Part shown: positions 34,809 to 43,972 of the stretch, in pieces
How positions within the stretch are numbered: the first letter of the stretch is position 1
Layout: the number at the start of each line of letters is the position of its first letter
DNA from: Heyndrickxia shackletonii
GTDB taxonomy: Bacteria; Bacillota; Bacilli; Bacillales; Bacillaceae_C
Length of the DNA: 64,000 nt
Assembly: GCF_001420715.1 (NCBI RefSeq)
Contig: NZ_LJJC01000004.1
Location: forward strand, 314,547-378,546
Direction: 5' to 3'
The notes under the pieces: model-generated
The model's database searches: none
What the model was told of the DNA's origin: nothing
What the model saw: the letters and a program-made list of their open reading frames with translations, nothing else
Program-made: the position numbers and the translations under genes

Positions 34809-35381
34809 ATGAACATAGATGCGGTGTTTTCCAGACTGCCAGTTTTAAATTCAAATAGTATCACACTTGGAAAAATCAGTGAGTGTCATCTGGATGATGT
34901 ATTTGATATTTATAACAACGATAGGGTGTTCGAATTCTGTGGAATTATTCCTAAGCATAATAAAGAAACGGTTAGAAAGATGATTGGGCATTTTGAACGT
35001 GATTTTTATAAAAAATCGAAGGTTAAGTGGGGCATATTTGATAATAACAATAAATTAATAGGAATAATCGAGGCTCAAGATTTTAATCAAAAAGTAAATA
35101 TGGTCACGATCGGCTATTTTTTAACAGAAGCGTTTTGGGGTAAAGGCATAGCAACCGAATCAGTTAGGATATTGCTGGAATTTCTTTTTCAAGAGGTAAA
35201 AGTTAACCGGGTTCAAGCAGAAGTAATGCCCTTAAATGTGAATTCCAAAAAGGTTTTATTAAAAAACGGATTTATCAAGGAAGGAACAATAAGACAGGCA
35301 ACACTTTGGGCAGGAAAGGGAATAGTTGATTTAGAGATTTATGGAATTCTTCAAGAAGATTATGAAAAGATTCAAAGGTGA
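34809..35381 (+). CDS. GNAT-family N-acetyltransferase (RimJ/RimL type)
   Basis: The protein has 190 residues. The RimL-like pattern is clear: ISECHLDDVFDIYNNDRVFEF, VTIGYFLTEAFWGKGIATESVRILLEFLF (acetyl-CoA loop WGKGIA), VQAEVMPLNVNSKKVLLKNGFIKEG. Members acetylate ribosomal proteins or small amines. The start lies just after the 52-bp array, with a weak GGTGAG site. An aminoglycoside adenylyltransferase gene follows 38 bp downstream on the same strand. Confidence 0.88.
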   Translation: MNIDAVFSRLPVLNSNSITLGKISECHLDDVFDIYNNDRVFEFCGIIPKHNKETVRKMIGHFERDFYKKSKVKWGIFDNNNKLIGIIEAQDFNQKVNMVTIGYFLTEAFWGKGIATESVRILLEFLFQEVKVNRVQAEVMPLNVNSKKVLLKNGFIKEGTIRQATLWAGKGIVDLEIYGILQEDYEKIQR

Positions 35382-35419
35382 GTCAGCTATAAAATAATGT
35401 TAATTTCCGGGGGATGACA

Positions 35420-36301
35420 ATGAGAAGCGAAAAGGAAATGTTCGATTTAATATTAGGAGTAGCACGCGAAGATGAACGGATTCGAGCTGTATATATGAAC
35501 GGCTCCAGAACGAACTCCAATGCTCCAAAGGATATTTTTCAGGATTACGATATTGTATATGTCGTAACTGAAACAGCTTCTTTTATAAAGGACGAAAAAT
35601 GGATTGATATTTTTGGAGAGTTACGTATCCTTCAAGAGCCCGATAAAATCGATAAACTTTTGGGGATGGAGATGGATTTTGATCAATCTTACGGATATTT
35701 AATGCTGTTTACAGATGGAAATCGAATCGACCTACATATTGAAACAAAGGAAAACATGCTGGAATGTTATGTCAAAGACAGTCTTACCATTCCCCTTTTA
35801 GATAAAGACAACATTCTTCCATCTATCTCGACTTCTTCTGATATTGACTACCATGTGAAAAAGCCGACGGGGCCTATGTTCATGGGCTGCTGTAATGATT
35901 TTTGGTGGTGTTTGCAAAACGTTGCAAAAGGAATATGGAGAGATGAGCTGCCGTATGCAAAGCAAATGTTTGAAAATGTAATAAGAGGCAGACTGGATGA
36001 AATGGTCTCCTGGTGGATTGGCATGAACAACGACTTCCAAATTTCTGCGGGGAAAATGGGGAAGTATTTCAAAAACTACCTTTCTGCAACTTATTGGGAG
36101 ATGTACGAAAAAACATATTCCGATTATAATTATGACAATCTTTGGGATTCTGTCTTTGTCACTTGCGATTTGTTTAGAACGTTAGCGGTGGAAGTTGCAA
36201 GTAATTTATCCTTTGCGTACCCAAGTAATGATGATAAAAATATGACGGATTATCTAATTCATGTAAGAAACTTGCCCTCCGATGCCAAAGAAATATTTTA
36301 A
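35420..36301 (+). CDS. aadK: Aminoglycoside 6-adenylyltransferase (AadK-type)
   Basis: The protein has 293 residues and transfers AMP from ATP to streptomycin in characterised relatives. The nucleotidyltransferase motif is MNGSRTNSNAP followed by QDYDIVYVV (metal-binding Asp residues). Further AadK landmarks are GCCNDFWWCLQNVAKGIWRDE and YLSATYWEMYEKTYSDYNYD. The N-terminus MRSEKEMFDLILGVAREDERIRAV matches the chromosomal Bacillus AadK. The ATG at 35420 is chosen with GGGGGAT at proper spacing; an ATG at 35414 is too close. The flanking genes are a GNAT and a P-loop kinase, not mobile DNA, so it looks intrinsic. Confidence 0.9.
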   Translation: MRSEKEMFDLILGVAREDERIRAVYMNGSRTNSNAPKDIFQDYDIVYVVTETASFIKDEKWIDIFGELRILQEPDKIDKLLGMEMDFDQSYGYLMLFTDGNRIDLHIETKENMLECYVKDSLTIPLLDKDNILPSISTSSDIDYHVKKPTGPMFMGCCNDFWWCLQNVAKGIWRDELPYAKQMFENVIRGRLDEMVSWWIGMNNDFQISAGKMGKYFKNYLSATYWEMYEKTYSDYNYDNLWDSVFVTCDLFRTLAVEVASNLSFAYPSNDDKNMTDYLIHVRNLPSDAKEIF

Positions 36302-36325
36302 CATCATGGGGAAGGAGGGAACGGT

Positions 36326-36913
36326 TTGGAAGATAAAATACTAACTGTATTAAAGGAAAGAATGGCAGAAGGTCAGAGGTTTATTCTGGGTATAGATGGT
36401 TTAAGCCGTTCAGGGAAAACAACATTTACAGCAAACTTTAAAAAGCATCTTCAAGAGAAAAATATCCCAACTGTCATCTTTCATATAGATGATTATATTG
36501 CAGAAAGAAAAAAGCGTTATAATACTAGTTATGAAGAATGGTATGAATATTACTATTTGCAATGGGATATAGAAGGGCTTACTAATAATCTCCTTAAACA
36601 ACTAAAGGGTTCAGAAATATTAAATCTACCAACTTATGATCAACATTCTGATACGCATAATCTCCAGGTAATGAAAATACCTGACACTTGTCTCATAATA
36701 GTGGAAGGCGTGTTCCTTCAAAGAAAAGAGTGGAGAGCCTATTATGACTATGTTATATATTTTGATTGTCCGAGACAGAAAAGATTTGAGCGTGAAAGCA
36801 AAGAAACACAACAAAATATTGAAAAGTTTAGAAAACGATACTGGAAGGCAGAAGAGTATTATCTAGAGACTGAGTCTCCGAAAAAACAAGCTGATTTCAT
36901 TTTTCAGAGCTAA
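36326..36913 (+). CDS. P-loop kinase (uridine kinase-like)
   Basis: The protein has 195 residues. Walker A is GIDGLSRSGKTTF near residue 23, followed by VIFHIDDYIAERKKRY (the HxDD motif of uridine-kinase-like enzymes), and a LIIVEGVFLQ Walker-B-like strand. The start is TTG with AAGGAGGG upstream. It follows aadK by 24 bp and is probably cotranscribed. The substrate may be a nucleoside, pantothenate-like or sugar alcohol; sequence does not decide. Confidence 0.8.
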   Translation: MEDKILTVLKERMAEGQRFILGIDGLSRSGKTTFTANFKKHLQEKNIPTVIFHIDDYIAERKKRYNTSYEEWYEYYYLQWDIEGLTNNLLKQLKGSEILNLPTYDQHSDTHNLQVMKIPDTCLIIVEGVFLQRKEWRAYYDYVIYFDCPRQKRFERESKETQQNIEKFRKRYWKAEEYYLETESPKKQADFIFQS

Positions 36914-37044
36914 GAATACGCTGGTTATAAATTAATAGGGTTGAAATAATGATTTGATAATAGATTTCATTTCCGTTATTATTAGTATTATTTTCATCAA
37001 CATTGATATATATTTTATTTATTTTAAAGCTGGTGACAATCTAT

Positions 37045-38052
37045 ATGAGCAAAAAACATCGGGTTACATTACATGAGGTAGCCGCGCATGCAGGTGTTTC
37101 TACATCAACTGTCTCTTTAGTTATAAGGAATAATCCTCGAATTTCGGAAGCCACACGAAAAAAGGTATTTGATTCTATCAATACATTGGGATACGTTTAC
37201 GATCGAGTTGCCGCTAACTTGAGGTCACAAAGCTCTGGTATTGTAGGAGTAATTGTGACCGATATTTCGAACAAGTTTATTTCGGAATTTTTGATAGGTG
37301 CGCAAAATACCTTAGAACAGTTTGGTTATACTGTACTCTTGGGTACTACCTTCGATTCTGTTTCGAAACAGGACAAATTACTATCAACTATGGTAGAGCA
37401 TAGGGTGGATGGATTAATTCTTAATCCGGCTTCGAAAAGCTCCGAGAAAACCGTAAAAAAAATCAATGAACTTCAGATACCAATTGTACTTGCTAATCGA
37501 GAGCTTGAGGACGCGAATTGTGATTATGTAGGAATTGACTATGTTAAAGGTGCGTATATTGCCGTTACCCATCTGCTAGAAAAAGGACATAAAAGAATTG
37601 CTTATTTAGGGGGAATAAAGGCATCCTCTACATGGATTGAGAGAATGCAGGGATTTCAGTTAGCTTATGAAAGAGCTGGATTGAAATTGGATGAATCCCT
37701 AATAATTGATGGACCGCCTACTAGAGAAGGGGGATTTGATGCGGTATCAAAAGTTTTGCAAAATGAAAATCCTCCTACAGCCATTTTTTGCTTTAGCGAT
37801 TTGGTAGCCTCTGGTGTCTTACAGGGTCTAGCATTGCATGAGTTAACACCAGGAGTTGACATCGATATAGTCGGATTTGATAATATTCCAGACTCAGAAA
37901 TTTATCATCCCCCTTTAACAACGGTTTCTTCATTTCCAAGATCAATTGGGATTAAATCAGCAAATATCTTATACGAAAAAATGACAAAAAGTAGTCCCGA
38001 GAAACAACGAATAATACTAAAGCCTGAACTTATCATTCGTGAAACTTCATAA
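37045..38052 (+). CDS. LacI-family transcriptional regulator (putative quinate/shikimate locus regulator)
   Basis: The protein has 335 residues. The N-terminal LacI helix-turn-helix is VTLHEVAAHAGVSTSTVSLV with the hinge helix region RVAANLRSQ, then a periplasmic-binding-like effector domain (GIVGVIVTDISNKFISEF, DYVGIDYVKGAYIAVTHLLEKGHKRIAYLGG, VDIVGFDNIPDSE type C-terminus). The ATG at 37045 matches family length. It lies upstream of two MFS transporters and shikimate-pathway enzymes. A perfect 14-bp palindrome with central CG lies in the gap before those genes and is a typical LacI-family operator, so it likely controls them in response to quinate or shikimate. Confidence 0.9.
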   Translation: MSKKHRVTLHEVAAHAGVSTSTVSLVIRNNPRISEATRKKVFDSINTLGYVYDRVAANLRSQSSGIVGVIVTDISNKFISEFLIGAQNTLEQFGYTVLLGTTFDSVSKQDKLLSTMVEHRVDGLILNPASKSSEKTVKKINELQIPIVLANRELEDANCDYVGIDYVKGAYIAVTHLLEKGHKRIAYLGGIKASSTWIERMQGFQLAYERAGLKLDESLIIDGPPTREGGFDAVSKVLQNENPPTAIFCFSDLVASGVLQGLALHELTPGVDIDIVGFDNIPDSEIYHPPLTTVSSFPRSIGIKSANILYEKMTKSSPEKQRIILKPELIIRETS

Positions 38053-38069
38053 AACTAAAGATTATTTTT

Positions 38070-38103
38070 AAAAGAAGATAACAAATGTTAATCTTCTTTT
38101 TTT
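38070..38103 (+). terminator. Terminator after the LacI-family gene
   Basis: AAAAGAAGAT and ATCTTCTTTT with inner AAC/GTT pairs form a long stem, followed by TTT. Confidence 0.85.
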
Positions 38104-38352
38104 AATGGAAGAAAATATTATCATTTCTTTATTTTGGGTTAGAAAAGAAAATCCATTTTAAGAAATGATGCCCGAAACTAAGACTAATTTAGGATTTAAA
38201 ACAATTTACGAAAAACCACAATTTATACGGAAACAGCACTTTAATAGAAGTAAAACTACCCTAAAAGCCCAATCCACATACCAATTTTTAAGTGCCCTTG
38301 TCACATACTTGACACATATAGAAATCAGGAGTATATTTTTATTTGTTGTTAG

Positions 38353-38366
38353 GTAGAACGTTCTAC
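38353..38366. promoter_or_regulatory. LacI-type operator GTAGAACGTTCTAC
   Basis: A perfect 14-bp palindrome with the central CG typical of LacI-family sites. It lies in the 700-bp gap between the LacI-type gene and the first MFS gene. A related half site GTTCTAC is at 38441-38447. No gene is seen from 38104 to 38352. Confidence 0.7.
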
Positions 38367-38507
38367 TAAAAATAATACCTATATTTATCTAATGAGTTAA
38401 AAATAATGTCCCATAAAAATACCTTTATTTTAATGTGTTGTTCTACTGAAGAAAGTTACAGTTCGAAATTATATATTATTATTATGTATATAAAAATTTC
38501 ATTTTTA

Positions 38508-38521
38508 GTAGAACGATATAC
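38508..38521. promoter_or_regulatory. Second, imperfect LacI-type operator GTAGAACGATATAC
   Basis: The left half is identical to the perfect site at 38353, and 5 of 7 positions of the right half match. The two sites are 155 bp apart, which would allow repression by looping. The remaining 38522-38766 leader shows no other clear element. Confidence 0.5.
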
Positions 38522-38766
38522 TAGATAGATAGGTGAATTAATGGAGGGAGGATCACTAGAACTTTCTCATTTTCAATAGGAATTTCAAAAAAATATCTTT
38601 CATTTCCCATCTCAGCAACCTTCGTAAAAATTCACAAGACTGAGTAGGCTGTGTATACACAGGAATTTAATTTTTATTTAAGAAACAAACTAAGATTATA
38701 AATGGTACTGAGGTGGGGAATGGGATTTATTTATTTGGAATTTGTATGACATCGAGGAGATATTGA

Positions 38767-39969
38767 ATGAAGTATCCATATTGGAAAATGGCATCAGGAA
38801 TTTATTTAAATTACTTACTTTTAGGAATGATCAATATCATCTTGTCATCAAATATGAGCTTTCTTTCTCAACAATTGGGAGTTGAAAGAACAGATATTAG
38901 TTCTTTGATTTCAGTTGTTGGTATTGGGCACTTATTAAGTATTAATGTATCCGGAAAGCTTTCCGATCGTTATGGAAGAAAGCCTCTAATTGTGACAGCG
39001 GTCTTTTTATATATGATATTTCTAATAGGAATACCATTTACAGCTCAATATAAGTACGCCATGGGACTTGCTCTCATTGCGGGAATCTGTAATTCCTTAT
39101 TAGATTCAGGTTCTTATCCTGCACTCAATGAAGGATTTCCAAATGCGGCAGGTACCGTAACAGTTTTATTGAAAGCTTTTATTTCAATAGGGGCGGTCCT
39201 GTTACCCATCATTATAGCTTTTATTATCACAAACCAAATGTTTTACGGCTATAGTTTTTTTGTACCTGCAGCGTTGTTTTTGTTGAGTGGTCTCTTTTTA
39301 ATAAGAACTAACTTTCCTGATCCGACAAAAAATAAACATAAGAAACAACAGGTGGATGATTCACATATAAAGCAACCAGTTGATCCGGCAAAGCTAAAGT
39401 TTTGGAAAGAAGGCGTTGCCCTTATTCTAAATGGTTTTGCTTCTGTTTCATTGTTTAATGTCGTTCAAATTTGGCTTCCGACCTTTGGACAAGATGTGCT
39501 TCATTTAAGCAAAGTGAAGTCGGTTGAATTACTTAGTTATTATGGTATAGGTGGTATCCTGTCTGTACTATTACTTGCTATCTTGTTAAAAAGGCTAATG
39601 AAGCCAATAACTGCTATGGTTATCTATCCATGTATGGCATTGATCACTTTAATCGTGCTTCAATTCAATCATAATCCAACCATTCTTACGGTTGTATCGT
39701 TCTTTTTAGGGTTTTCTATGTCAGGGATTTTTCAATTAACAGCGACAGTGATGATGGAACTGTTTTCAGAAAAAAAGGGAGCAAGTGTTTCTTATGTTAG
39801 TGCTGCGGCTAGTATAGCTTTTATTGTCGTCCCTTTTGTAACAAGCTTATTAACTAAATACTTAGGAGTATCCTCTGTATTTATTTTTGATATTTGTTTG
39901 GCTTGTGTCAGTGTTGTTCTTGGAATCTATATCTTCAAAAGATATAAAGCCATATCCGTTTACAACTGA
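38767..39969 (+). CDS. MFS transporter, putative quinate/shikimate importer (copy 1)
   Basis: The protein has 400 residues with 12 predicted membrane segments. The MFS loop 2-3 motif is GKLSDRYGRKPLIV. A central cytoplasmic loop (residues about 188-215) is Lys-rich. CGAGGAGA stands 4-5 nt before the ATG. The second MFS gene (40121) is a clear paralogue (YLNYLLLGMINIILSSNM aligns with YLNYFMLGMINIIVASNM). The location next to a shikimate/quinate dehydrogenase suggests import of shikimate or quinate. This is inferred from context. Confidence 0.85.
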   Translation: MKYPYWKMASGIYLNYLLLGMINIILSSNMSFLSQQLGVERTDISSLISVVGIGHLLSINVSGKLSDRYGRKPLIVTAVFLYMIFLIGIPFTAQYKYAMGLALIAGICNSLLDSGSYPALNEGFPNAAGTVTVLLKAFISIGAVLLPIIIAFIITNQMFYGYSFFVPAALFLLSGLFLIRTNFPDPTKNKHKKQQVDDSHIKQPVDPAKLKFWKEGVALILNGFASVSLFNVVQIWLPTFGQDVLHLSKVKSVELLSYYGIGGILSVLLLAILLKRLMKPITAMVIYPCMALITLIVLQFNHNPTILTVVSFFLGFSMSGIFQLTATVMMELFSEKKGASVSYVSAAASIAFIVVPFVTSLLTKYLGVSSVFIFDICLACVSVVLGIYIFKRYKAISVYN

Positions 39970-40120
39970 GACAAGCCGGCATCGTATTTGAAAAGTAGAA
40001 TGAGTAAAGCAAAATGCTGAACATTCATTCTCATATACTTTGGTTCCTTCTTTTGCATTATGTCTCTTTCATAAAGGGGAATTTGTAAAAGATTGGGATG
40101 CATTCAAAGGAGTGGACAAG

Positions 40121-41305
40121 TTGAAAAACCGATATATTAAGACATCAGCTGGAATGTATTTAAACTACTTCATGCTCGGAATGATTAACATTATCGTTGC
40201 ATCTAACATGCATAATCTTTCTAGCAAATATCATGTTTCAGTGGAAAAAATTAGTCTTTTGGTTTCTGCTATTGGAATAGGGAAACTTGTATCCTTATTT
40301 TTTGTTGGTCGGATTTCCGACAAATACGGCAGGAAACCAGTGATTGTTATTGGGAGCTTTTTAGAAATACTATTTTTGATCGGTATACCGATAACGTCAA
40401 GTTATACCCTTGCTTTTATTTTTGCTATTGTGGCTGGTATCGCGAACTCATTACTTGATTCGGGCACATATCCTGCTTTGATTGAAGCATTTCCGAAGAA
40501 GTCAAGTTCCGCGACTGTTCTTGTTAAAGCTTTTGTTTCGATTGGCGCAACATTATTGCCGTTTATCATCTCCATATTAGTAGCGAATCACATCTTCTGG
40601 GGCTGGTCATTCTTCATATGGGGTATCCTGTATTTGTTATGCGGCATTTATCTTATTTTCATGCCATTTCCATCTGCAAATGGTGGGGGAGAATCACATG
40701 AAATACAAGAGGAGTCTTCATCATTTAAAGTAGAACCTAAATTGTGGCGTGAAGGGCTAGCAATTATTTTAATTGGCTTCACTTGTACCGCCTTATTCGT
40801 AGTATGGCAAACATGGCTACCGGAGCTTGGAAGTAAATTTATTGGTTTAAGCCAAAATAACTCCGTACAACTATTAAGTTACTTTAGTATTGGCGCGTTA
40901 GTCTCCGTATTAATTTTGGCAGTTATTTTAGATAAATTTGTAAAGCCTGTAACGATTATGATTATTTATCCGGTAATAGCCTTTTTATCCATGTTAGGTC
41001 TATTCAGCATTAAAGCTTATCCGGTCGTTTTAATATGTACATTTATCCTTGGTCTATCAACTGCAGGGATTTTCCAATTAGCTTTAAGTGTCATGACACA
41101 GTTCTTTGTGAAAAATAAAGCAACGACCACATCTTACGTAAATATCGCTTCAAGTTTAGCCTTTATTTTTGTGCCGATGATCACAAGCTATTTAGTTGGT
41201 GCAGTGAATATCACCATGACATTGGTATTTGATATGGTCATCGCGGTTATAAGTGTTTTATTAGCAATATTTGTTTTATATCGCGGGCGAAAAGTTTTTA
41301 AATAA
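40121..41305 (+). CDS. MFS transporter, putative quinate/shikimate importer (copy 2)
   Basis: The protein has 394 residues with 12 predicted membrane segments and the MFS motif GRISDKYGRKPVIV. A TTG start at 40121 is chosen because AAAGGAG lies 8 nt upstream and the N-terminus then aligns with the first copy; a longer frame to 40040 adds 27 unmatched residues. It is a tandem duplicate of the 38767 gene. The two may differ in substrate (quinate against shikimate) or affinity. The enzyme genes follow 170 bp downstream. Confidence 0.85.
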   Translation: MKNRYIKTSAGMYLNYFMLGMINIIVASNMHNLSSKYHVSVEKISLLVSAIGIGKLVSLFFVGRISDKYGRKPVIVIGSFLEILFLIGIPITSSYTLAFIFAIVAGIANSLLDSGTYPALIEAFPKKSSSATVLVKAFVSIGATLLPFIISILVANHIFWGWSFFIWGILYLLCGIYLIFMPFPSANGGGESHEIQEESSSFKVEPKLWREGLAIILIGFTCTALFVVWQTWLPELGSKFIGLSQNNSVQLLSYFSIGALVSVLILAVILDKFVKPVTIMIIYPVIAFLSMLGLFSIKAYPVVLICTFILGLSTAGIFQLALSVMTQFFVKNKATTTSYVNIASSLAFIFVPMITSYLVGAVNITMTLVFDMVIAVISVLLAIFVLYRGRKVFK

Positions 41306-41474
41306 AAATGATAATTTAATAGATATTAAAAAAATAATTACGATGTTGACGATCATACCTCCTTGCGTATTCGTTCACGTTAGTTTTCATACGAATAAAA
41401 CCCGTTTACGTGTACGCATTAGGCTAGATCAACACGAATATAGCCAAAAATAAAGAGATAAGGAGATAGTTATT

Positions 41475-42371
41475 ATGGCAAACTATGAAAAAAACTTAGG
41501 AAAAATTGATGGTAGAACAAAATTAGTTGGATTATTGGCTACACCAATAGGCCACAGCCTTTCACCGCAAATGCACAACTTGGGATATACTCTTTTAGGT
41601 TTAAACTATGCTTATCTTGCGTTTGAAGTAGGCAATGACACTCTTAAAGAAGCTGTAGAAGGTATGAAAGCATTGGGAGTTGCGGGTTTTAACGTTTCGA
41701 TGCCAAATAAAATGGAAATCCTTCCATATCTTGATGAGCTTGATGATAGTGCAAAATATGCACGTGCAAGTAACACGGTTGTAAACAGAGATGGTAAGCT
41801 TATCGGTTATAATACAGATGGCTTAGGTTATGTGAAGAACCTTGAACAACAAGGCGTTGATTTAAAAGGTAAAAAGGTAACATTAGTTGGTTCTGGTGGC
41901 GTTGCAACACCGATTGCCATTCAATTAGCACAATCAGGTATTCAAGAACTTAATATCTTTGCACGGAATGATCAATTTTTCCATAACGCAGAAGAAAATG
42001 TGAACTATATCAATAATGAAATGAAATCCTTTGGTGTAAAAGCTAACATCTTACCATTGGAGGATAAAGATAGATTCCGTAAAGAAGTGGCGGAAAGTGC
42101 TGTGTTGGCAAATGGAACAAGCTTAGGGATGAAACCGTTGGATCAATTAAGCATTGTGGATGATACATTGGATGTCTTACGTAAAGATTTGGTGGTAACA
42201 GACGTGGTGTACAACCCTCAAAAAACTAAATTATTAAAACAAGCCGAAGAAGCAGGCGCAACAGCGATTAATGGTTTAGGGATGATGCTTTGGCAAGGAG
42301 CACTAGGATTCAAATTGTTCACTGGTGAGGATATGCCAATAGATGACATTAAGAAAATTATGTTCGGGTAA
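41475..42371 (+). CDS. Quinate/shikimate dehydrogenase (AroE/YdiB family)
   Basis: The protein has 298 residues. The substrate domain has GLLATPIGHSLSPQMHN (the SxS motif that holds the acid), FNVSMPNKMEI (catalytic Lys) and ASNTVVNRDGKLIGYNTDG. The Rossmann part has KKVTLVGSGGVATPIA in place of the usual GAGGA, and ends with NGLGMMLWQGALGFKLFTG. The length exceeds plain AroE and fits the YdiB type, which oxidises both quinate and shikimate with NAD(P). AAGGAGAT precedes the ATG. The genes around it support a catabolic or salvage role rather than the core AroE. Confidence 0.9.
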   Translation: MANYEKNLGKIDGRTKLVGLLATPIGHSLSPQMHNLGYTLLGLNYAYLAFEVGNDTLKEAVEGMKALGVAGFNVSMPNKMEILPYLDELDDSAKYARASNTVVNRDGKLIGYNTDGLGYVKNLEQQGVDLKGKKVTLVGSGGVATPIAIQLAQSGIQELNIFARNDQFFHNAEENVNYINNEMKSFGVKANILPLEDKDRFRKEVAESAVLANGTSLGMKPLDQLSIVDDTLDVLRKDLVVTDVVYNPQKTKLLKQAEEAGATAINGLGMMLWQGALGFKLFTGEDMPIDDIKKIMFG

Positions 42372-42429
42372 GACATTTCTTTTTAGTAGTTTTCATGAAA
42401 CGAACCTTGCAGCCGAAGGAGAGAAAGAC

Positions 42430-42873
42430 ATGACAAAAATTTTAATGCTCCATGGTGTTAACCATGATATGTTCGGTAAACGCGATCCTAAACAATACGG
42501 AACTATTACATTAGATGAAATAAATAATAATATCCAGCAACTAGCAAAAGAATTAAACATTGAAGTAGAAACATTTCAAACCAATCATGAGGGTGAAATG
42601 GTTAATAAAATCAATGAAGCCTTTTTATCGGGAGTTGACGGAGTTGTTATCAATGCGGGGGCTTGGACACACTATAGCTACGCAATCCGTGATGCCTTGG
42701 CTATTTTAACAGTCCCAGTCGTTGAAATTCATATGTCCAATATCCATTCACGTGAAGCATTTCGCCATGAGTCCGTTTTTGCGGAAATAGCAACAGGTCA
42801 AATTTCCGGATTCGGACAAGAAAGTTATTTACTAGGGATTCGCGCAGCATTAGCAGCGAGCAGACAATATTAA
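42430..42873 (+). CDS. aroQ: Type II 3-dehydroquinate dehydratase
   Basis: The protein has 147 residues, the normal length for the dodecameric type II enzyme. It interconverts 3-dehydroquinate and 3-dehydroshikimate. ILMLHGVNHDMFGKRDPKQYG holds the N-terminal loop with the catalytic Tyr and Arg region (the usual GPNLN is GVNHD here). VVINAGAWTHYSYAIRDAL and VEIHMSNIHSREAFRHES hold the catalytic His and binding residues. The ATG at 42430 follows AAGGAGAG; an upstream in-frame start would overlap the dehydrogenase gene. The altered N-terminal motif is noteworthy. It is the last enzyme of the plus-strand locus. Confidence 0.92.
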   Translation: MTKILMLHGVNHDMFGKRDPKQYGTITLDEINNNIQQLAKELNIEVETFQTNHEGEMVNKINEAFLSGVDGVVINAGAWTHYSYAIRDALAILTVPVVEIHMSNIHSREAFRHESVFAEIATGQISGFGQESYLLGIRAALAASRQY

Positions 42874-42897
42874 TCATTTAATAACGGAAATTGATAT

Positions 42898-42947
42898 AAA
42901 ATGCATCGAGTGTGTTAATGAAGAATCATCACACGCGGTGCATTTTA
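42898..42947 (+). terminator. Terminator after aroQ
   Basis: AAAATGCATCG-AGTGTG pairs with CACACG-CGGTGCATTTT (wobbles, one mismatch) around a 17-nt loop, with T-rich sequence after. The opposite strand also ends in T, so it may serve the convergent shikimate kinase gene too. Confidence 0.75.
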
Positions 42948-43066
42948 TTGTGCTAAGAGATCAGTGGTTATACAAGAAAAAATAGGGAATATAATTAGTT
43001 GGTTTTTAAATAGCTAAAAATCTTCCATGATGTATTAGTAGTTATCTCATAAAATAATTCCTAATG

Positions 43067-43615
43067 TTAATCATAAAGTTCCCATGCAGTTTTTAATGCA
43101 TCTACAATATTATTTGCAACGGATTCTATATCAAGATTATCCGTTTCCACCTTTGAATGATGATTCGTATAATATTGTTGTCTAGTATAAAAAAGCTCTT
43201 TTATTTCGTCCAGGCTTTTTCCTTGTAAAACAGGTCGGCTATCAATAATTAGATTAATTCGTTCTTTCCAAGATTCCCAAGAAAGATCTAGAAAAAATAC
43301 AATACAATTGGATAAGCAAATTTTTTGTATTTCCTCTTGTAAAAAGGCTCCGCCACCAACAGAAATAATCTTTAATTTCTGTTTAGAGTAGAAATCAATA
43401 ATGTTCTTTTCCTTTTCTCTAAATACTTTCTCACCAAAAGTCTTAAAAATCTCTGTAGCAGGCATACCATATTCTTTTTCAATTTCTTGATCAATATCGA
43501 TGAAATCTCGATATAGCTTTTTTGCCACTAAGGAACCAATAGTAGTTTTGCCCACTCCCATAAAGCCAATAAAGACGATGCTTTTTTCCTTTAGAGACAT
43601 ATTATCGTTTCCCAT
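43067..43615 (-). CDS. aroK: Shikimate kinase
   Basis: The protein has 182 residues. Walker A is GFMGVGKTTIG near residue 16, followed by FIDIDQEIEKEYGMPATEIFKTFGEKVFREKE (shikimate-binding Asp and Arg), VGGGAFLQ (GGG motif) and DSRPVLQG (lid Arg). It phosphorylates shikimate at the 3-position. AGAGGTGG lies 5-6 nt upstream of the ATG. It is convergent with the quinate/shikimate locus, so shikimate made or imported by the plus-strand genes could be fed into the chorismate pathway. Confidence 0.9.
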   Translation of the reverse strand: MGNDNMSLKEKSIVFIGFMGVGKTTIGSLVAKKLYRDFIDIDQEIEKEYGMPATEIFKTFGEKVFREKEKNIIDFYSKQKLKIISVGGGAFLQEEIQKICLSNCIVFFLDLSWESWKERINLIIDSRPVLQGKSLDEIKELFYTRQQYYTNHHSKVETDNLDIESVANNIVDALKTAWELYD

Positions 43616-43972
43616 TTATTCCACCTCTTTCGATAATATTTAAATAGCTGGTATTACTTTAAATTTCATTAACAGGGATAATGTCCCCTTGCATATGTAT
43701 TAAGAGAATATTCGGGTCAATTAAAATATCTTAAAAGCTTATTAAGTTAATAGATATTGAATGGTTTCCTTGATAGTGTTGAATTATGGAATTTATTTTT
43801 AATATTATATTATAGTCTAAAGATATTGTAAAAGTACTTTAAAATATTAGTGGATTAAGCATAAAGCAAAAGTTAATAAATCTTATACCAATCGGACAAA
43901 ATGATACTTAAGTTGGGAAAGCAGTAACTAACGATAGTACATAAAGCTTCAATAATGATAGGAGGGGGAATT
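43616..43972. other. AT-rich intergenic gap
   Basis: The 357 bp between the divergent shikimate kinase gene and the next plus-strand gene contain no open frame with a ribosome binding site and no hairpin with a T-run. Promoters for both genes must lie here, but no convincing -35/-10 pair could be fixed by eye. Confidence 0.5.

Noticed and set aside
33900-34858. Long open frames in several frames on both strands across the 52-bp array
   Set aside because: The period is not a multiple of three and units lack stops, so all frames stay open; no ribosome binding site or recognised family supports coding.
35420-36913. Mobile resistance island around aadK
   Set aside because: No transposase, integrase or att-like repeat is seen; the gene resembles intrinsic chromosomal AadK.
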